A DNA stretch of 64,000 nucleotides from Novisyntrophococcus fermenticellae. Lineage in GTDB: Bacteria > Bacillota > Clostridia > Lachnospirales > Lachnospiraceae. The translations under genes and the position numbers were made by a program. Below the pieces are notes generated by a model that worked only from the letters and a program-made list of their open reading frames with translations, was not told the DNA's origin and did no database searches. This document shows, one piece after another, positions 16,463-32,187 of the stretch (position 1 is its first letter; each line of letters begins with the position of its first letter). Where the stretch lies: positions 620,001-684,000 of the forward strand of contig NZ_CP076458.1 in NCBI RefSeq assembly GCF_018866245.1, given 5' to 3'.

Positions 16463-18019
16463 ATGGATGAAAATAAAGAAATAGATTTTGAGAAACTACA
16501 GAAGGCACTGGAAGAGGTACCGGAAGTACATAAGGAAGAATCAAAAAAGGCACAGGAAGAAGTGCCGGAAGAATTGCAAAGAGAAGCCCTGGAAAAAGCA
16601 GCCGAAGAGCTGCAAAGGGAAATGCCGGAAGAAGCGGCGAAAAAGCTGCCAGAGGAAGAACCGGGAGAGAAAAAAAACGCAGAAAATAAAGAACTGGACC
16701 ATGAGGGGTGGGGGGAACAGGAGAGCGAAGAAAATACGATTGAGAACACGGTATTAAACGCACTCTCTGCTGCAACAATCTTCGTTCACAACGAGAAAAA
16801 GAGAAGGAAAAGCTCTTTTGAAACAAAAAGCGAACCTTCATTCAGCGGACGAACAAAAGCCGTTATCTCCAGTCTAAGCGAATATAAAGAAAGGCTATGG
16901 GCCTGCAGAAAGAAAAAATGGTTTAGGGCTGCGGCAGTTGCCATAGCCGTATTAGTGTTCCTGCTTTCAGTGACACAAGTGGAAAAATATTGGACATATG
17001 ATTCTTATACTATGGAAACTACGTTGACAGAGGAGGACACTACAACAGCCACTTATAGCAGGATAGGGGATAAGGTATTGAAGTATGGTTTGGACGGAGC
17101 CTCCCTCAGTGACTCTAATGGTAAGGAGCTCTGGAATAGTTCATATACGATGAATGCCCCGGCCGTTAATAATTGTGACGGTACATTCGTCATCTATGAC
17201 ACGCAGGGCACCAGTATGAATGTGTACCAGGAATCGGGGAAAATAGGAAGCGTGTCTACAGATATGCCTATTGTAAAAGCAAAGGTGGCGAAACAGGGGG
17301 TGGTGGCAGCCATTCTTGAATCTGGTGAAAACACATGGATTCAGTATTATGACAAAGAGGGCAGCAGCATAGCATCCTTTAAGACAACATTGGACAGCCC
17401 CGGATATCCACTGGATCTGACATTGTCAGAAGATGGATTACTAATGTCAGTGTCTTATCTGCAGATGAAGCAAGGTATACCGGAGACTCAGATAGCTTTT
17501 TATAATTGGAGCAGTATTGGGCAGAACCAGATGGACAATATGGTCAATAGCTATACTTTGAAGAACACCATTGCTCCCCAGGTAGAATATTTAAGTCGGA
17601 CGGAGTGTCTGGCGTTCAGGGATGATGGATTCACAGTTTATGAAGGGCAGCAGATTCCGAAACAGGAGGCCGAGGTAAATGAGAAAAAAGAAATCATCAG
17701 CGCATTCTATAATAGCAGTCATGTCGGGTATGTGGTGCATAATGATGATTCTGGTAAAGCCTTCACGATGAAAGTGTATAATCTGAAAGGGAAAGAAATA
17801 TTTACCAAGGACTTTGATTTTGAATACGATTCTATTTCGATGGGAGATAATCAGGTTTTGATGTATAACAACAAGCAGATGTGCACTTACAGCCTCTCTG
17901 GTGTGAAAAAATTTGAAGGAGATATAAAAAAAGGCATACTAAATAACGTGCTTCCATTTTCCTCAAATCGATATATGCTGGTAACAGACAGCGGAACCTG
18001 CTTCATAAAGCTGAGATAG
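16463..18019 (+). CDS. DUF5711-like membrane protein
   Basis: A 518-residue protein. The first ~75 residues are a charged Glu/Lys-rich repeat-like region ('EEVPEELQREALEKAAEELQREMPEEAAKKLPEE') likely helical and cytoplasmic. One transmembrane helix occupies about residues 152-173. The remaining ~340 residues are extracytoplasmic and made of short beta-rich units ('GDKVLKYGLDGASLSDSNGKELW', 'GTFVIYDTQGTSMNVYQESGKIGS', 'VKVYNLKGKEIFTKDF'-type) suggestive of a beta-propeller. I link it to DUF5711 from memory; no enzymatic motif is visible. It lies between the LysM protein and cvpA, all facing the same way, so a cell-envelope role is likely. Confidence 0.65.
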   Translation: MDENKEIDFEKLQKALEEVPEVHKEESKKAQEEVPEELQREALEKAAEELQREMPEEAAKKLPEEEPGEKKNAENKELDHEGWGEQESEENTIENTVLNALSAATIFVHNEKKRRKSSFETKSEPSFSGRTKAVISSLSEYKERLWACRKKKWFRAAAVAIAVLVFLLSVTQVEKYWTYDSYTMETTLTEEDTTTATYSRIGDKVLKYGLDGASLSDSNGKELWNSSYTMNAPAVNNCDGTFVIYDTQGTSMNVYQESGKIGSVSTDMPIVKAKVAKQGVVAAILESGENTWIQYYDKEGSSIASFKTTLDSPGYPLDLTLSEDGLLMSVSYLQMKQGIPETQIAFYNWSSIGQNQMDNMVNSYTLKNTIAPQVEYLSRTECLAFRDDGFTVYEGQQIPKQEAEVNEKKEIISAFYNSSHVGYVVHNDDSGKAFTMKVYNLKGKEIFTKDFDFEYDSISMGDNQVLMYNNKQMCTYSLSGVKKFEGDIKKGILNNVLPFSSNRYMLVTDSGTCFIKLR

Positions 18020-18040
18020 TGACGGAAAGAGGAGACTGAC

Positions 18041-18769
18041 ATGAGTTGGCTGTTAATTGTAATAATAGTTATTTTGGCAATATCTGTAATCCAGGGACTT
18101 CGGAAAGGGCTGGTCCGAACAATCGTTTCTACATTCTTTCTGGTATTTGTGATGGCTATCTCAGTTTGGATGGCGCCTCATATTGAAGATTTACTGGATC
18201 AAAATACAAAATTGCCGGAGTACATAGAAGCAAAATGTGAATCCTTTCTAAATGAACACATGATTCGTAATAGTAAGGGCCAATCTGGAACCGGAAGTGG
18301 CGGTGATGAGACATCCGGCAAACTGCTTGAACAGGAGCAAATTGAAAGCCTACCGATTCCGGATTATTTTAAGAGACAGATAGCAGAAAACAATAACAAA
18401 GCTGCCTATCAGGAATTGATGGCGCAGACATTTACGGACTATGTTCGAAAATATTTGAGTGGAATCGTACTATACATCATATCTTTTGCGGCTGCTTTTA
18501 TCCTTTCGGTTATCATTCTTGAGATTATACTGAAAGCAGTGGATGTTGTGACTGAACTGCCGTTAATTGGGTTCGCCAACAGACTGGGGGGCGCAGCAGC
18601 AGGTGTGGTACGTGCACTTTTGTGGGTATGGATCTTTTTTGCAATCCTTATGTTGTTTGCCAATACCCAGTGGGGAAGAATATGTATGCAGGAAATCGAA
18701 AGGAATTCAATATTAAGTTATATGTATACACATAATCTGCTGCTGGACTATCTTTTGAAAAACAACTGA
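18041..18769 (+). CDS. CvpA family membrane protein
   Basis: A 242-residue integral membrane protein. The start 'MSWLLIVIIVILAISVIQGLRKGLVRTIVS' is the CvpA signature, with a second hydrophobic block at residues ~25-45, a hydrophilic insertion of ~85 residues, and a C-terminal pair of helices with 'PLIGFANRLGGAAAGVVRALLWVWIFFAIL'. CvpA homologues are linked to colicin V production in E. coli and to envelope homeostasis; exact function here unknown. Last gene of the three-gene group; a terminator follows. Confidence 0.85.
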   Translation: MSWLLIVIIVILAISVIQGLRKGLVRTIVSTFFLVFVMAISVWMAPHIEDLLDQNTKLPEYIEAKCESFLNEHMIRNSKGQSGTGSGGDETSGKLLEQEQIESLPIPDYFKRQIAENNNKAAYQELMAQTFTDYVRKYLSGIVLYIISFAAAFILSVIILEIILKAVDVVTELPLIGFANRLGGAAAGVVRALLWVWIFFAILMLFANTQWGRICMQEIERNSILSYMYTHNLLLDYLLKNN

Positions 18770-18792
18770 ATAAAGTGAGTATATATACCTGT

Positions 18793-18825
18793 AAAAGTCC
18801 ACTTTGTGATATAGTGGACTTTTAT
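18793..18825 (+). terminator. Terminator after cvpA
   Basis: Stem AAAAGTCCACT / AGTGGACTTTT (18793-18803 with 18813-18823), nine-base loop, closing into a short T run. It ends the envelope gene group just before the rRNA promoters. Confidence 0.8.
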
Positions 18826-18847
18826 TGTAAAAAAAGGAAAAAAGGTG

Positions 18848-18970
18848 TTGACAAATATAAATAACATGTGATACTATAACTAAGCTGTCAATGGGACAAA
18901 CGGAAACAGCAAGACAACTTAAAAAATGTCAAAAAAAGTTCTTGACAAACAGTATGCTGCATGATAAGAT
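18848..18970 (+). promoter_or_regulatory. Tandem promoters of rRNA operon 1
   Basis: P1: TTGACA at 18848 with a TACTAT-like -10 at 18872-18877. P2: TTGACA at 18942-18947, 17-bp spacer, TAAGAT at 18965-18970. The same two promoters, base for base, precede operon 2. The leader from P2 to 16S is about 190 nt and contains the 5' arm of the pre-16S processing stem (CTTGATAATTAAACAG..., 19007-19033). Confidence 0.75.
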
Positions 18971-19169
18971 AATCAAGTTGCTGCTGAGACAGGAACACAG
19001 AAGAACCTTGATAATTAAACAGTGAAACACATCCTCGAAAGTTCTAAAAGTTTTAGTTTTGAACGATCGAAAGATCCTTATTAAATCAGTAAAAGGGATA
19101 AATTAGCTAGTTAGTTGATTTTGAACTGGAACAGACTCGCAGCATTTTCTTTTGGAAGATGATGCACAT

Positions 19170-20805
<1,636 letters not shown>

Positions 20806-20923
20806 TGCTGGTGGCGATGCGTTTTGGGGAGACACCCGTACCCATCCCGAACACGATGGTTAAGACCAAAGCGGCCGATGGTACTGCACTGGAGACGGTG
20901 TGGGAGAGCAGGTGGCTGCCAGC
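20806..20923 (+). rRNA. rrf: 5S ribosomal RNA (operon 1), between 16S and 23S
   Basis: About 118 nt with the conserved CCCATCCCGAACACGATGGTTAAG and GGTACTGCACTGGAGACGGTGTGGGAGAG segments (read in part). Closing stem CTGGTGGC (5') / GCTGCCAG (3') fixes the ends to within two bases. It lies upstream of 23S instead of in the usual place downstream of it; no other 5S follows the 23S gene. Confidence 0.93.
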
Positions 20924-20927
20924 TTAC

Positions 20928-21121
20928 TGAAAGCAACTTAATGAGTCCGCTAGGACGAATTTAGTGCGAAGTAGTTCATGAACCTTAACGAGCATAGCGA
21001 GTTTAGTTGAATGAACATACCCCTTGAAAGCAACTTAATGAGTCCGCTAGGACGAATTTAGTGCGAAGTAGTTCATGAACCTTAACGAGCATAGCGAGTT
21101 TCGTTGAATGAACATACCCCT
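20928..21121 (+). repeat. 97-bp tandem repeat, two copies, between 5S and 23S (operon 1)
   Basis: Copies begin at 20928 and 21025 with TGAAAGCAACTTAATGAGTC and end with GAACATACCCCT. Each unit can fold: GAGTCC/GGAC around GCTA, and GTTCAT ... ATGAAC closing around a CGAGCATAGCGAG segment. The copies differ by a few bases (for example TTTAGTTG versus TTTCGTTG). The second operon has three copies. Confidence 0.9.
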
Positions 21122-21394
21122 GGTTTTACCAGTGATCAGAAGATACAACATAGGTTGTGTTTCCTGATGACTGATAAATGATCAGTCAGATACGTACCTT
21201 GAAAACCGCATACAGATATAATCAATATCCAAGCGTTAATAACGTAAGATAGAGAAAAGACATCCGAGGCATCAGATACGCAAGTAGCTGATGTTACAAA
21301 CCAAGCAAGAACGATCAAACGATCGATGCTTATAAATGAATCAGTAAACACAAAGAACCAATCCGCACGCTAGCGGAGCGGTGGACTTTTAAAA
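21122..21394 (+). other. Pre-23S spacer of operon 1 with processing stem arm
   Basis: Non-coding. A hairpin-rich part (TGATCAG...CTGATCA-like pairs at 21130-21190) is followed by ACCTTGAAAACCGCATACAG (around 21197-21217). That segment is complementary at 22 of 23 positions to 24484-24508 downstream of 23S, so the pair would bracket the 23S precursor. No gene is visible. Confidence 0.7.
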
Positions 21395-24288
<2,894 letters not shown>

Positions 24289-24550
24289 AAGCACTTGATG
24301 AATGCAAGTCGCAGACGCAGCATGAATCCTGGTGCGCAGGTCGTTCCATTGAACAACGTGAGATGGAACTTCCAAATGCACCATGATTCAGACAGGCGAG
24401 ACAGACGTCGAGCCGGAACTGAAGAAGCGGCAAAGCAATCATTAAGTGAGGTCCGGTGTTTACAAAAGGTGGAAAAGATGTGATAATCTGTATGCGGTTT
24501 TGAAGGTATGTTTTTAGATAAAAAGCATAAACTAACCTATAATTAAATAA
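24289..24550 (+). other. Post-23S spacer of operon 1
   Basis: Non-coding 262 nt. It contains a long local hairpin in which TGAATCCTGGTGC (~24323) pairs with GCACCATGATTCA (~24379), enclosing GTTCCAT/ATGGAAC, and the 3' arm of the pre-23S stem, ATCTGTATGCGGTTTT (24485 onward). The sequence is repeated after the second 23S gene until about 24546 / 36026, where the duplication ends. Confidence 0.7.
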
Positions 24551-24622
<72 letters not shown>

Positions 24623-24630
24623 CTTAAAAG

Positions 24631-24666
24631 AAGTCCTGTAAACATTAAAATTACAAGACTTTTTAT
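24631..24666 (+). terminator. Terminator of rRNA operon 1 / tRNA-Asn
   Basis: Stem AAGTCCTGTAA / TTACAAGACTT with one mismatch, ten-base loop, followed by a T-rich tail (TTTTATTG). On the opposite strand it would also face the end of the EamA gene. Confidence 0.7.
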
Positions 24667-24691
24667 TGTTGAGAAAATCAAGGGATTTGCG

Positions 24692-25105
24692 TCACAGAAC
24701 CATTATCAAGGTGCCGGCTGTTATAAGAACCGCTCCAATCAATGACTTGGAAGTGAAGTTTTCATGTAAGAATACAAAAGCCAAAATCAATGTAATTACG
24801 ACGCTTAATTTATCTATGGGAACCACTTTTGAAACATTACCCATTTGTAAAGCCTTATAATAACATAACCAGGAGACTCCGGTCGCCAGACCTGAAAGAA
24901 TTAGGAATAACCAGCTTTCTCTTCTGATTTCTGTTATCCCGTGCTGCGCGTTTGTGAGAAAAACCATCCCCCAGGCCATGACTAATACAACGACAGTACG
25001 AATCGCTGTGGCCAGGTTGGAATTCACTCCATCAATTCCGGCTTTTGCCAGAATCGATGTCAATGCAGCAAACAGGGCAGATAAAATAGCAAATAGTGCC
25101 CACAT
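24692..25105 (-). CDS. Half-size EamA/DMT family transporter
   Basis: A 137-residue membrane protein with one EamA repeat: four to five helices, opening 'MWALFAILSALFAALTSILAKAGIDGVNSNLATAIRTVVVL' and closing 'KLSVVITLILAFVFLHENFTSKSLIGAVLITAGTLIMV'. Typical DMT exporters have two such repeats (about 300 residues); this one would need to dimerise, like the small multidrug resistance and other single-EamA proteins. Start 25105 is chosen because GGAGAGGGAG lies just upstream of it; the 25123 ATG would sit inside that ribosome site. Substrate unknown. Confidence 0.82.
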   Translation of the reverse strand: MWALFAILSALFAALTSILAKAGIDGVNSNLATAIRTVVVLVMAWGMVFLTNAQHGITEIRRESWLFLILSGLATGVSWLCYYKALQMGNVSKVVPIDKLSVVITLILAFVFLHENFTSKSLIGAVLITAGTLIMVL

Positions 25106-25264
25106 ATAATACTCCCTCTCCATCTATGTCTTCAGATATCAGAGAAAAGCAGAATATCATCTGCAGAGTCATTGCTTTTTCTGATAAGTTATAGTTTACT
25201 CTTTAAATGAAAATTGTCAAGTACGTATGACTGTGATCTTTGACCTTAATTTTCCCCAGCTTCA

Positions 25265-25293
25265 TTGACAAAAAATAAATACAGGCGTAATAT
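25265..25293 (+). promoter_or_regulatory. Promoter of the MATE transporter
   Basis: TTGACA (25265-25270), 17-bp spacer, TAATAT (25288-25293), 28 nt before the start codon. Confidence 0.65.
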
Positions 25294-25320
25294 TGTAGCA
25301 GAAAAAACAGGAGATGTGTC

Positions 25321-26679
25321 ATGAAATTTAAATTTTTAAGTCAAAGTATGGAACAACGCAGGGAGATGATATTGAAAGGGAGTATGTTATCTACCATTCT
25401 TCTGCTGTCATTACCCACTCTGATGATGGGGGCAGTGCAGTCCATGATACCTGTCATTGATGGATTATTCCTGAATAACCTGGTGGGTACAGCTGCCGCC
25501 AGTGCTGTGACCTATTGCACACCCGTTGTAAATATGACTACGGCATTGGCACAGGGTTTAAGCGCGGCAGGTATGGCAATTATTGGACAGTTCAATGGGA
25601 TGGGAAATTTTAAAGAGAGCAGACGTACAACCGTACAACTGATTCTTTTTGCCTTTATACTTGGATTTGTGTTGGCACCTGTTCTGGTGGTGGTAGCATT
25701 TGCTCTGTCAGGCCATGTAAATGCAGATATAGCACATAATGTTTTGATATATATTGCACTGAATGCGTTGGTTATTCCATTTTCTTTCCTGGAATCAATT
25801 TACAATGCAATTAAGAATGCAAACGGAAAACCAGAAGATTCCTTCGTACGTATGATTATTATGCTTGCTCTGAAGCTTGTGTTTAATACCCTTTTTGTTG
25901 GCGTATTTTCCTGGGGATTGATTGGTTCAGTAATGGCGTCTCTGGCTTCTAACATATTGATTACGTTATGGATGTTTTATGAGTTATTTATCAGTAAAAC
26001 CGGGGATAGACTGGAATTTAAAGGCTTTCATTTTGAGAAGGATATCATAAAAAAACTGTTGTATATCGGTTTTCCCTCCATGCTTTCCAGTCTGATGCTT
26101 AACCTGGGATTCTTCCTGATCAACAATGAAGTGGAGAAATATGGAGCGGTTATCCTGAACGGGCAGGGAATTGCCAATAATATTACTTCTGTCTGTTTTA
26201 TTCTGCCGTCTTCTTTTGGGTCGGCAGTCACAACTATGGTAAGCATGAATATTGGTGCGGGCAAGATTCAAAGGGCAAAACAAGCCTGTCTGGCAGGTTG
26301 CATCGTCAGTTCTTTAACTGCTGTGCTGCTCATTGCAATAGTTGTTCCTCTTTCCTCTCATTTAACAATACTGTTTACCAGAGAGCCAAGGGTGCTTTCC
26401 GTGGCGAACAGAGCACTTCATATCTATACATATTCAGTCATAGGTTTTGGAATCGCCATGGTCGAACAGGGTGCATTTATTGGACTGGGGAAGACAAAAA
26501 TTACGCTTGTGATGAGCATTCTCAGGGTATGGCTGCTGCGTTACATCTTTATACTTGTTACTGAGGCCTATTTAAGTTATTATGCAGTCTTCTGGGGGAA
26601 TCTATTTTCAAATTATGCAGCGGCACTTATTTCAACAATACTGATACTAAGAATGAAGTGGAATTCGGCCATTAATTAA
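25321..26679 (+). CDS. MATE family efflux transporter
   Basis: A 452-residue protein with about twelve hydrophobic segments in two similar halves. 'LLLSLPTLMMGAVQSMIPVIDGLFLNNLVGTAAASAVTYCTPV' opens the first half and 'LLYIGFPSMLSSLMLNLGFFLINNEVEKYGAVILNGQGIANNI' the second, matching the MATE pattern. It should export cationic compounds using a Na+ or H+ gradient. RBS CAGGAGATG. Stands alone between convergent genes. Confidence 0.9.
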   Translation: MKFKFLSQSMEQRREMILKGSMLSTILLLSLPTLMMGAVQSMIPVIDGLFLNNLVGTAAASAVTYCTPVVNMTTALAQGLSAAGMAIIGQFNGMGNFKESRRTTVQLILFAFILGFVLAPVLVVVAFALSGHVNADIAHNVLIYIALNALVIPFSFLESIYNAIKNANGKPEDSFVRMIIMLALKLVFNTLFVGVFSWGLIGSVMASLASNILITLWMFYELFISKTGDRLEFKGFHFEKDIIKKLLYIGFPSMLSSLMLNLGFFLINNEVEKYGAVILNGQGIANNITSVCFILPSSFGSAVTTMVSMNIGAGKIQRAKQACLAGCIVSSLTAVLLIAIVVPLSSHLTILFTREPRVLSVANRALHIYTYSVIGFGIAMVEQGAFIGLGKTKITLVMSILRVWLLRYIFILVTEAYLSYYAVFWGNLFSNYAAALISTILILRMKWNSAIN

Positions 26680-26885
26680 CGGATGCTGATTAAGAATAGA
26701 TAAAAAATACAATAGATTAGGCCAGCGAAGAATATAGAATAAACTCCGCTGGCCTCATGCACCATATCAATATATTAGCATATTTTTTAATACAGTACAC
26801 TAACTGCAATAATTAACATAGCTCTGACTTCTTAAATATACAGAAATTTAATATCTGTTAACAGATATTAGCTAAGGTTAATGGA

Positions 26886-27086
26886 TTATGCAACGTGTAC
26901 ATTTACAGCCTGTAATCCACGATTACCCTGAGTGGTTTCGAAAATGACTGACTGACCTTCTTCTAATGTCTTATAGCCATCCATTGCAAGACCGGAAAAG
27001 TGAACAAATACATCTGCTCCATCTTCACCTGTAATAAAACCAAACCCCTTTTCAGCATTAAACCATTTTACTGTACCCTTATTCAT
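26886..27086 (-). CDS. Cold-shock protein (CspA family)
   Basis: A 66-residue single OB-fold RNA chaperone. RNP1 'KGFGFITG' and RNP2 'VFVHFSG' are intact; opening '[15 protein letters not shown]'. AAAGGAGG lies 8 nt before the ATG at 27086; the upstream extension to 27152 has no ribosome site. A TTGACA sits on the minus strand at 27147-27152, so a promoter and short leader are likely. Confidence 0.95.
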   Translation of the reverse strand: MNKGTVKWFNAEKGFGFITGEDGADVFVHFSGLAMDGYKTLEEGQSVIFETTQGNRGLQAVNVHVA

Positions 27087-27248
27087 GAAAGATACCTCCT
27101 TTAAATTTGTATGCATTTTTTTATAAATAAAAAAACCGCATATAAATGTCAATCATTAATAGAATAATGACTTACAAAAATATGCGAAATCAAAACTTAT
27201 TAAAAACACTTTCTGTAGAATAACACATTAGAGGAAGAATGTCAAGAC

Positions 27249-27297
27249 AAAAAATAAAAATGCGTTATCAGGCAAAAAATAAAATGCGTTATCAGGC
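27249..27297 (+). repeat. Two tandem 24-25-bp repeats upstream of the aconitase promoter
   Basis: AAAAAATAAA(A)ATGCGTTATC followed by AGGC occurs at 27249-27273 and 27274-27297, differing by one A. The second copy ends 12 bp before the -35 box of acnA, a position suited to a regulator-binding site. Confidence 0.75.
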
Positions 27298-27309
27298 TAG
27301 AGAAAGGCT

Positions 27310-27338
27310 TTGGCAGAAGAAGGAATCTATGTTATGAT
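27310..27338 (+). promoter_or_regulatory. Promoter of the aconitase gene
   Basis: TTGGCA (27310-27315), 17-bp spacer, TATGAT (27333-27338). The start codon is 51 nt downstream, with AAAGGGG as ribosome site. Confidence 0.6.
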
Positions 27339-27388
27339 TACAGGAAAGAACAGGAAACGGGCAAAGATGGAGAAAGGGGCTGTGTTAT

Positions 27389-30097
27389 ATGAAGCAGACG
27401 AAGAAAAAAGCCTTCAAGCAGTTAAAAATTGAAAACCGTGTCTACGGATACTATGATATAAGCATTTTAAACGAAGATGGATATGATATAGATCATCTTC
27501 CCTATTCTATCAGAATCTTACTGGAATCTGTAATCAGACAATGTGATGGCTATGCCATCACAGAAGAGCATGTCTATAATCTTGCAAACTGGAATAAAGG
27601 AAGTGATTCAGAAAGTGAGGTTCCCTTTAAACCGGCAAGAGTCATTTTACAGGATTTTACTGGGGTTCCAGCGATTGTAGACCTTGCTTCCATGAGACAG
27701 GCGATGTCAGAGGCAGGTGGAGATATCCATAAAATCAATCCGGAGGTACCGGTTGACCTTGTGATTGATCATTCCGTTCAGGTAGACGAGTATCTTTCTC
27801 CAAATGCATTGGAGAATAATGTTAAAAGAGAGTTTGAACGTAATATAGAGCGGTATCAGTTCCTGAATTGGGGAAAAGAAGCATTTGATAATTTTCAGGT
27901 AGTTCCTCCTGCAACCGGAATCGTTCATCAGGTAAATCTGGAATATCTGGCAAAGGTTGTCCAGGAAAAGACAGAAGAGGGTGGGCAAATTCTATATCCG
28001 GATACATTGGTCGGTACGGATTCCCATACCACGATGATTAATGGGCTTGGTGTACTGGGCTGGGGTGTCGGCGGAATCGAGGCAGAAGCAGGAATGCTGG
28101 GACAGCCGTCTTATTTTCCCACACCGGAAGTAATAGGTGTGCGGCTGGCAGGAGCACTCCCTACAGGAGTAAATGCCACAGATCTTGCACTTTATATCAC
28201 ACAGATTTTACGGAAAAGGGGTGTGGTTGGGAAGTTTGTAGAATATTTTGGGGAAGGAATTGATGCGTTATCGTTGGCCGACAGAGCGACGGTTGCCAAT
28301 ATGGCACCGGAATATGGAGCTACCTGCGGATTTTTCCCTGTGGATGAGAAAACGCTGCAGTATCTGGAACTGACAGGACGGACGCAGGAACATATCCGCC
28401 TGGTGGAATCCTATTTAAAGAAAAATCATCTTTTTTTTGATAAATCAAAAGAAGAACCGGAGTATACGGAGGTTATTGAGATAGATTTATCCGGAATTGA
28501 AACATCCCTGTCGGGGCCCAAGCGTCCACAGGATCTGATTCCTCTTGAGAAAATGAAAGAAGAATTCATAAAGTCGGTTACAGCACCAGTAGGTAACCAG
28601 GGACACGGACTTTTCCGTCCGGAGTTTGATAAAGAAGTATGTATACAACTTCCGGATGGAAGAAGCAGCGTCATGAAGGCAGGAGCATTAGCCATAGCCG
28701 CCATTACATCCTGTACCAATACTTCAAATCCGGCGGTCATGGCAGGAGCCGGCCTGCTTGCCAGAAATGCCGTTCAAAAGGGATTGAAAGTGCCGGCACA
28801 TGTGAAAACTTCATTGTCACCAGGTTCCAAAGTGGTTACCGGCTATCTGAAAGATTCCGGCCTGCTGTCATATTTAGAGCAGTTGGGTTTTTATATTGTT
28901 GGCTATGGCTGTACAACCTGTATCGGAAATTCAGGTCCTTTGCTGCCGGAGATTGAAGAGGCTATTACAGGGCATGATTTACTGGTGACGTCGGTTCTTT
29001 CCGGAAATCGTAATTTTGAAGGGCGTATACATCCTCTGGTAAAGGCAAATTATCTTGCTTCTCCCATTCTGGTAGTAGCATATGCGCTTGCAGGAACCGT
29101 CAATATTGATTTGCTCCATGAGCCGCTCGGAGTGGGAAATGATAACCAGGAGATATACTTAAAAGATATATGGCCGACATCAGAAGAAATAACTGAAACT
29201 GTTGCCAGGAGCGTAAAACCGGCATTATTTGAAAAAGAATACAAGACTGTTTATGAGGATAATTCTTTATGGAATGAGATTCAGGCGAATACAAAGACAG
29301 GAGAATTGTACAAGTTTGATAAAAAATCAACCTATATACAGAACCCTGATTTCTTTAAGGACATGCCGAAGGTGCCGGAGGGTATAAAACCTCTTTCCGG
29401 GATAAGAATTGCGGCCAAATTTGGAGATTCAATTACGACGGATCATATTTCTCCGGCAGGAGCTATCGGAAGAAATACACCTGCCGGTAAATATCTGACG
29501 GAACATGGGATTGCGCCGGAGGAGTTTAATACGTATGGTTCCAGAAGGGGCAATCATGAGGTGATGATGCGGGGAACCTTTGCCAATATACGAATTCGAA
29601 ATCAAATAGCTCCGGGCACGGAAGGCGGCGTTACCACTTACTGGCCGAATCGTGAGGTTATGACGATCTATGAAGCCTGTATGAAATATAAAGAAGATCA
29701 TACAGGGCTTGCAGTCTTAGCTGGAAAAGACTATGGGATGGGTTCTTCCAGAGACTGGGCAGCGAAAGGAACCAGGTTACTTGGTATCAGGATGGTAATT
29801 GCGGAAAGCTACGAACGGATCCACCGTTCAAACCTGGTAATGATGGGAATCCTTCCTCTACAGTTTATGCCCGGAGAATCCGCAGAAAGTCTGGGATTGA
29901 CGGGAGAAGAGAGTCTCAGCGCTGCGATTGATGAAACAGTAAAGCCCTTTGATATAGTCAGGGTTACTGCTGAAGCGGAAGGTAAGACAACGAAATTTGA
30001 CTGTATTGTGAGATTTGATTCCAATGTCGATGTGGATTATTACCGCCATGGCGGAATACTTCAGATGGTATTACGTGAGAAGCTAAGAACAAACTGA
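27389..30097 (+). CDS. acnA: Aconitate hydratase, AcnA type
   Basis: A 902-residue monomeric [4Fe-4S] hydro-lyase that interconverts citrate and isocitrate. The cluster ligands are C442 ('[23 protein letters not shown]'), C508 and C511 ('[14 protein letters not shown]'). '[26 protein letters not shown]' and the C-terminal swivel domain with '[17 protein letters not shown]' and '[16 protein letters not shown]' are all present. Full length for AcnA/IRP-type enzymes. No other tricarboxylic acid cycle gene is next to it; it stands alone between two rRNA operons and is followed by a hairpin. Confidence 0.96.
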   Translation: MKQTKKKAFKQLKIENRVYGYYDISILNEDGYDIDHLPYSIRILLESVIRQCDGYAITEEHVYNLANWNKGSDSESEVPFKPARVILQDFTGVPAIVDLASMRQAMSEAGGDIHKINPEVPVDLVIDHSVQVDEYLSPNALENNVKREFERNIERYQFLNWGKEAFDNFQVVPPATGIVHQVNLEYLAKVVQEKTEEGGQILYPDTLVGTDSHTTMINGLGVLGWGVGGIEAEAGMLGQPSYFPTPEVIGVRLAGALPTGVNATDLALYITQILRKRGVVGKFVEYFGEGIDALSLADRATVANMAPEYGATCGFFPVDEKTLQYLELTGRTQEHIRLVESYLKKNHLFFDKSKEEPEYTEVIEIDLSGIETSLSGPKRPQDLIPLEKMKEEFIKSVTAPVGNQGHGLFRPEFDKEVCIQLPDGRSSVMKAGALAIAAITSCTNTSNPAVMAGAGLLARNAVQKGLKVPAHVKTSLSPGSKVVTGYLKDSGLLSYLEQLGFYIVGYGCTTCIGNSGPLLPEIEEAITGHDLLVTSVLSGNRNFEGRIHPLVKANYLASPILVVAYALAGTVNIDLLHEPLGVGNDNQEIYLKDIWPTSEEITETVARSVKPALFEKEYKTVYEDNSLWNEIQANTKTGELYKFDKKSTYIQNPDFFKDMPKVPEGIKPLSGIRIAAKFGDSITTDHISPAGAIGRNTPAGKYLTEHGIAPEEFNTYGSRRGNHEVMMRGTFANIRIRNQIAPGTEGGVTTYWPNREVMTIYEACMKYKEDHTGLAVLAGKDYGMGSSRDWAAKGTRLLGIRMVIAESYERIHRSNLVMMGILPLQFMPGESAESLGLTGEESLSAAIDETVKPFDIVRVTAEAEGKTTKFDCIVRFDSNVDVDYYRHGGILQMVLREKLRTN

Positions 30098-30123
30098 TTT
30101 TATACAAACGGATTTCACTATGC

Positions 30124-30181
30124 AAAGAATAGAGCTGACCTCTTACAAGTAAGCTTGAACGGATCAAACTCTATTCTTTAT
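30124..30181 (+). terminator. Hairpin after acnA
   Basis: Stem AAAGAATAGAG (30124-30134) / CTCTATTCTTT (30169-30179), 11 bp, with a 34-nt loop that itself contains CTTAC/GTAAG. No long T run follows, but it is well placed to end acnA transcription before the rRNA promoters. Confidence 0.55.
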
Positions 30182-30230
30182 GTATAGTTGTAGTGTAATT
30201 GGAGAGATGAGAAAAAAGTCGAAAAAGGTG

Positions 30231-30353
30231 TTGACAAATATAAATAACATGTGATACTATAACTAAGCTGTCAACGGGACAAACGGAAACAGCAAGACAA
30301 CTTAAAAAATGTCAAAAAAAGTTCTTGACAAACAGCATGCTGCATGATAAGAT
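30231..30353 (+). promoter_or_regulatory. Tandem promoters of rRNA operon 2
   Basis: P1 TTGACA at 30231 and P2 TTGACA at 30325 with TAAGAT at 30348-30353, matching operon 1. The two operons become similar at about 18841 / 30224, just upstream of P1. Confidence 0.75.
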
Positions 30354-30551
30354 AATCAAGTTGCTGCTGAGACAGGAACACAGAAGAACCTTGATAATTA
30401 AACAGTGAAACACATCCTCGAAAGTTCTAAAAGTTTTAGTTTTGAACGATCGAAAGATCCTTATTAAATCAGTAAAAGGGATAAATTAGCTAGTTAGTTG
30501 ATTTTGAACTGGAACAGACTCGCAGCATTTTTTTTGGAAAATGATGCACAT

Positions 30552-32087
<1,536 letters not shown>

Positions 32088-32187
32088 AAGAATAAGTAGA
32101 AGATGTGTTTTGCTGTTTAGTTATCAAGTAATGGGAAAGAAGTAAAAAAAGCCCATAGGCTTGTAAGTATCAAAACTGAATAACTAC

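Noticed and set aside
20928..21121. Tandem repeat as a CRISPR array
   Set aside because: Units are contiguous 97-bp copies without unique spacers and lie within an rRNA spacer; no cas genes are present.
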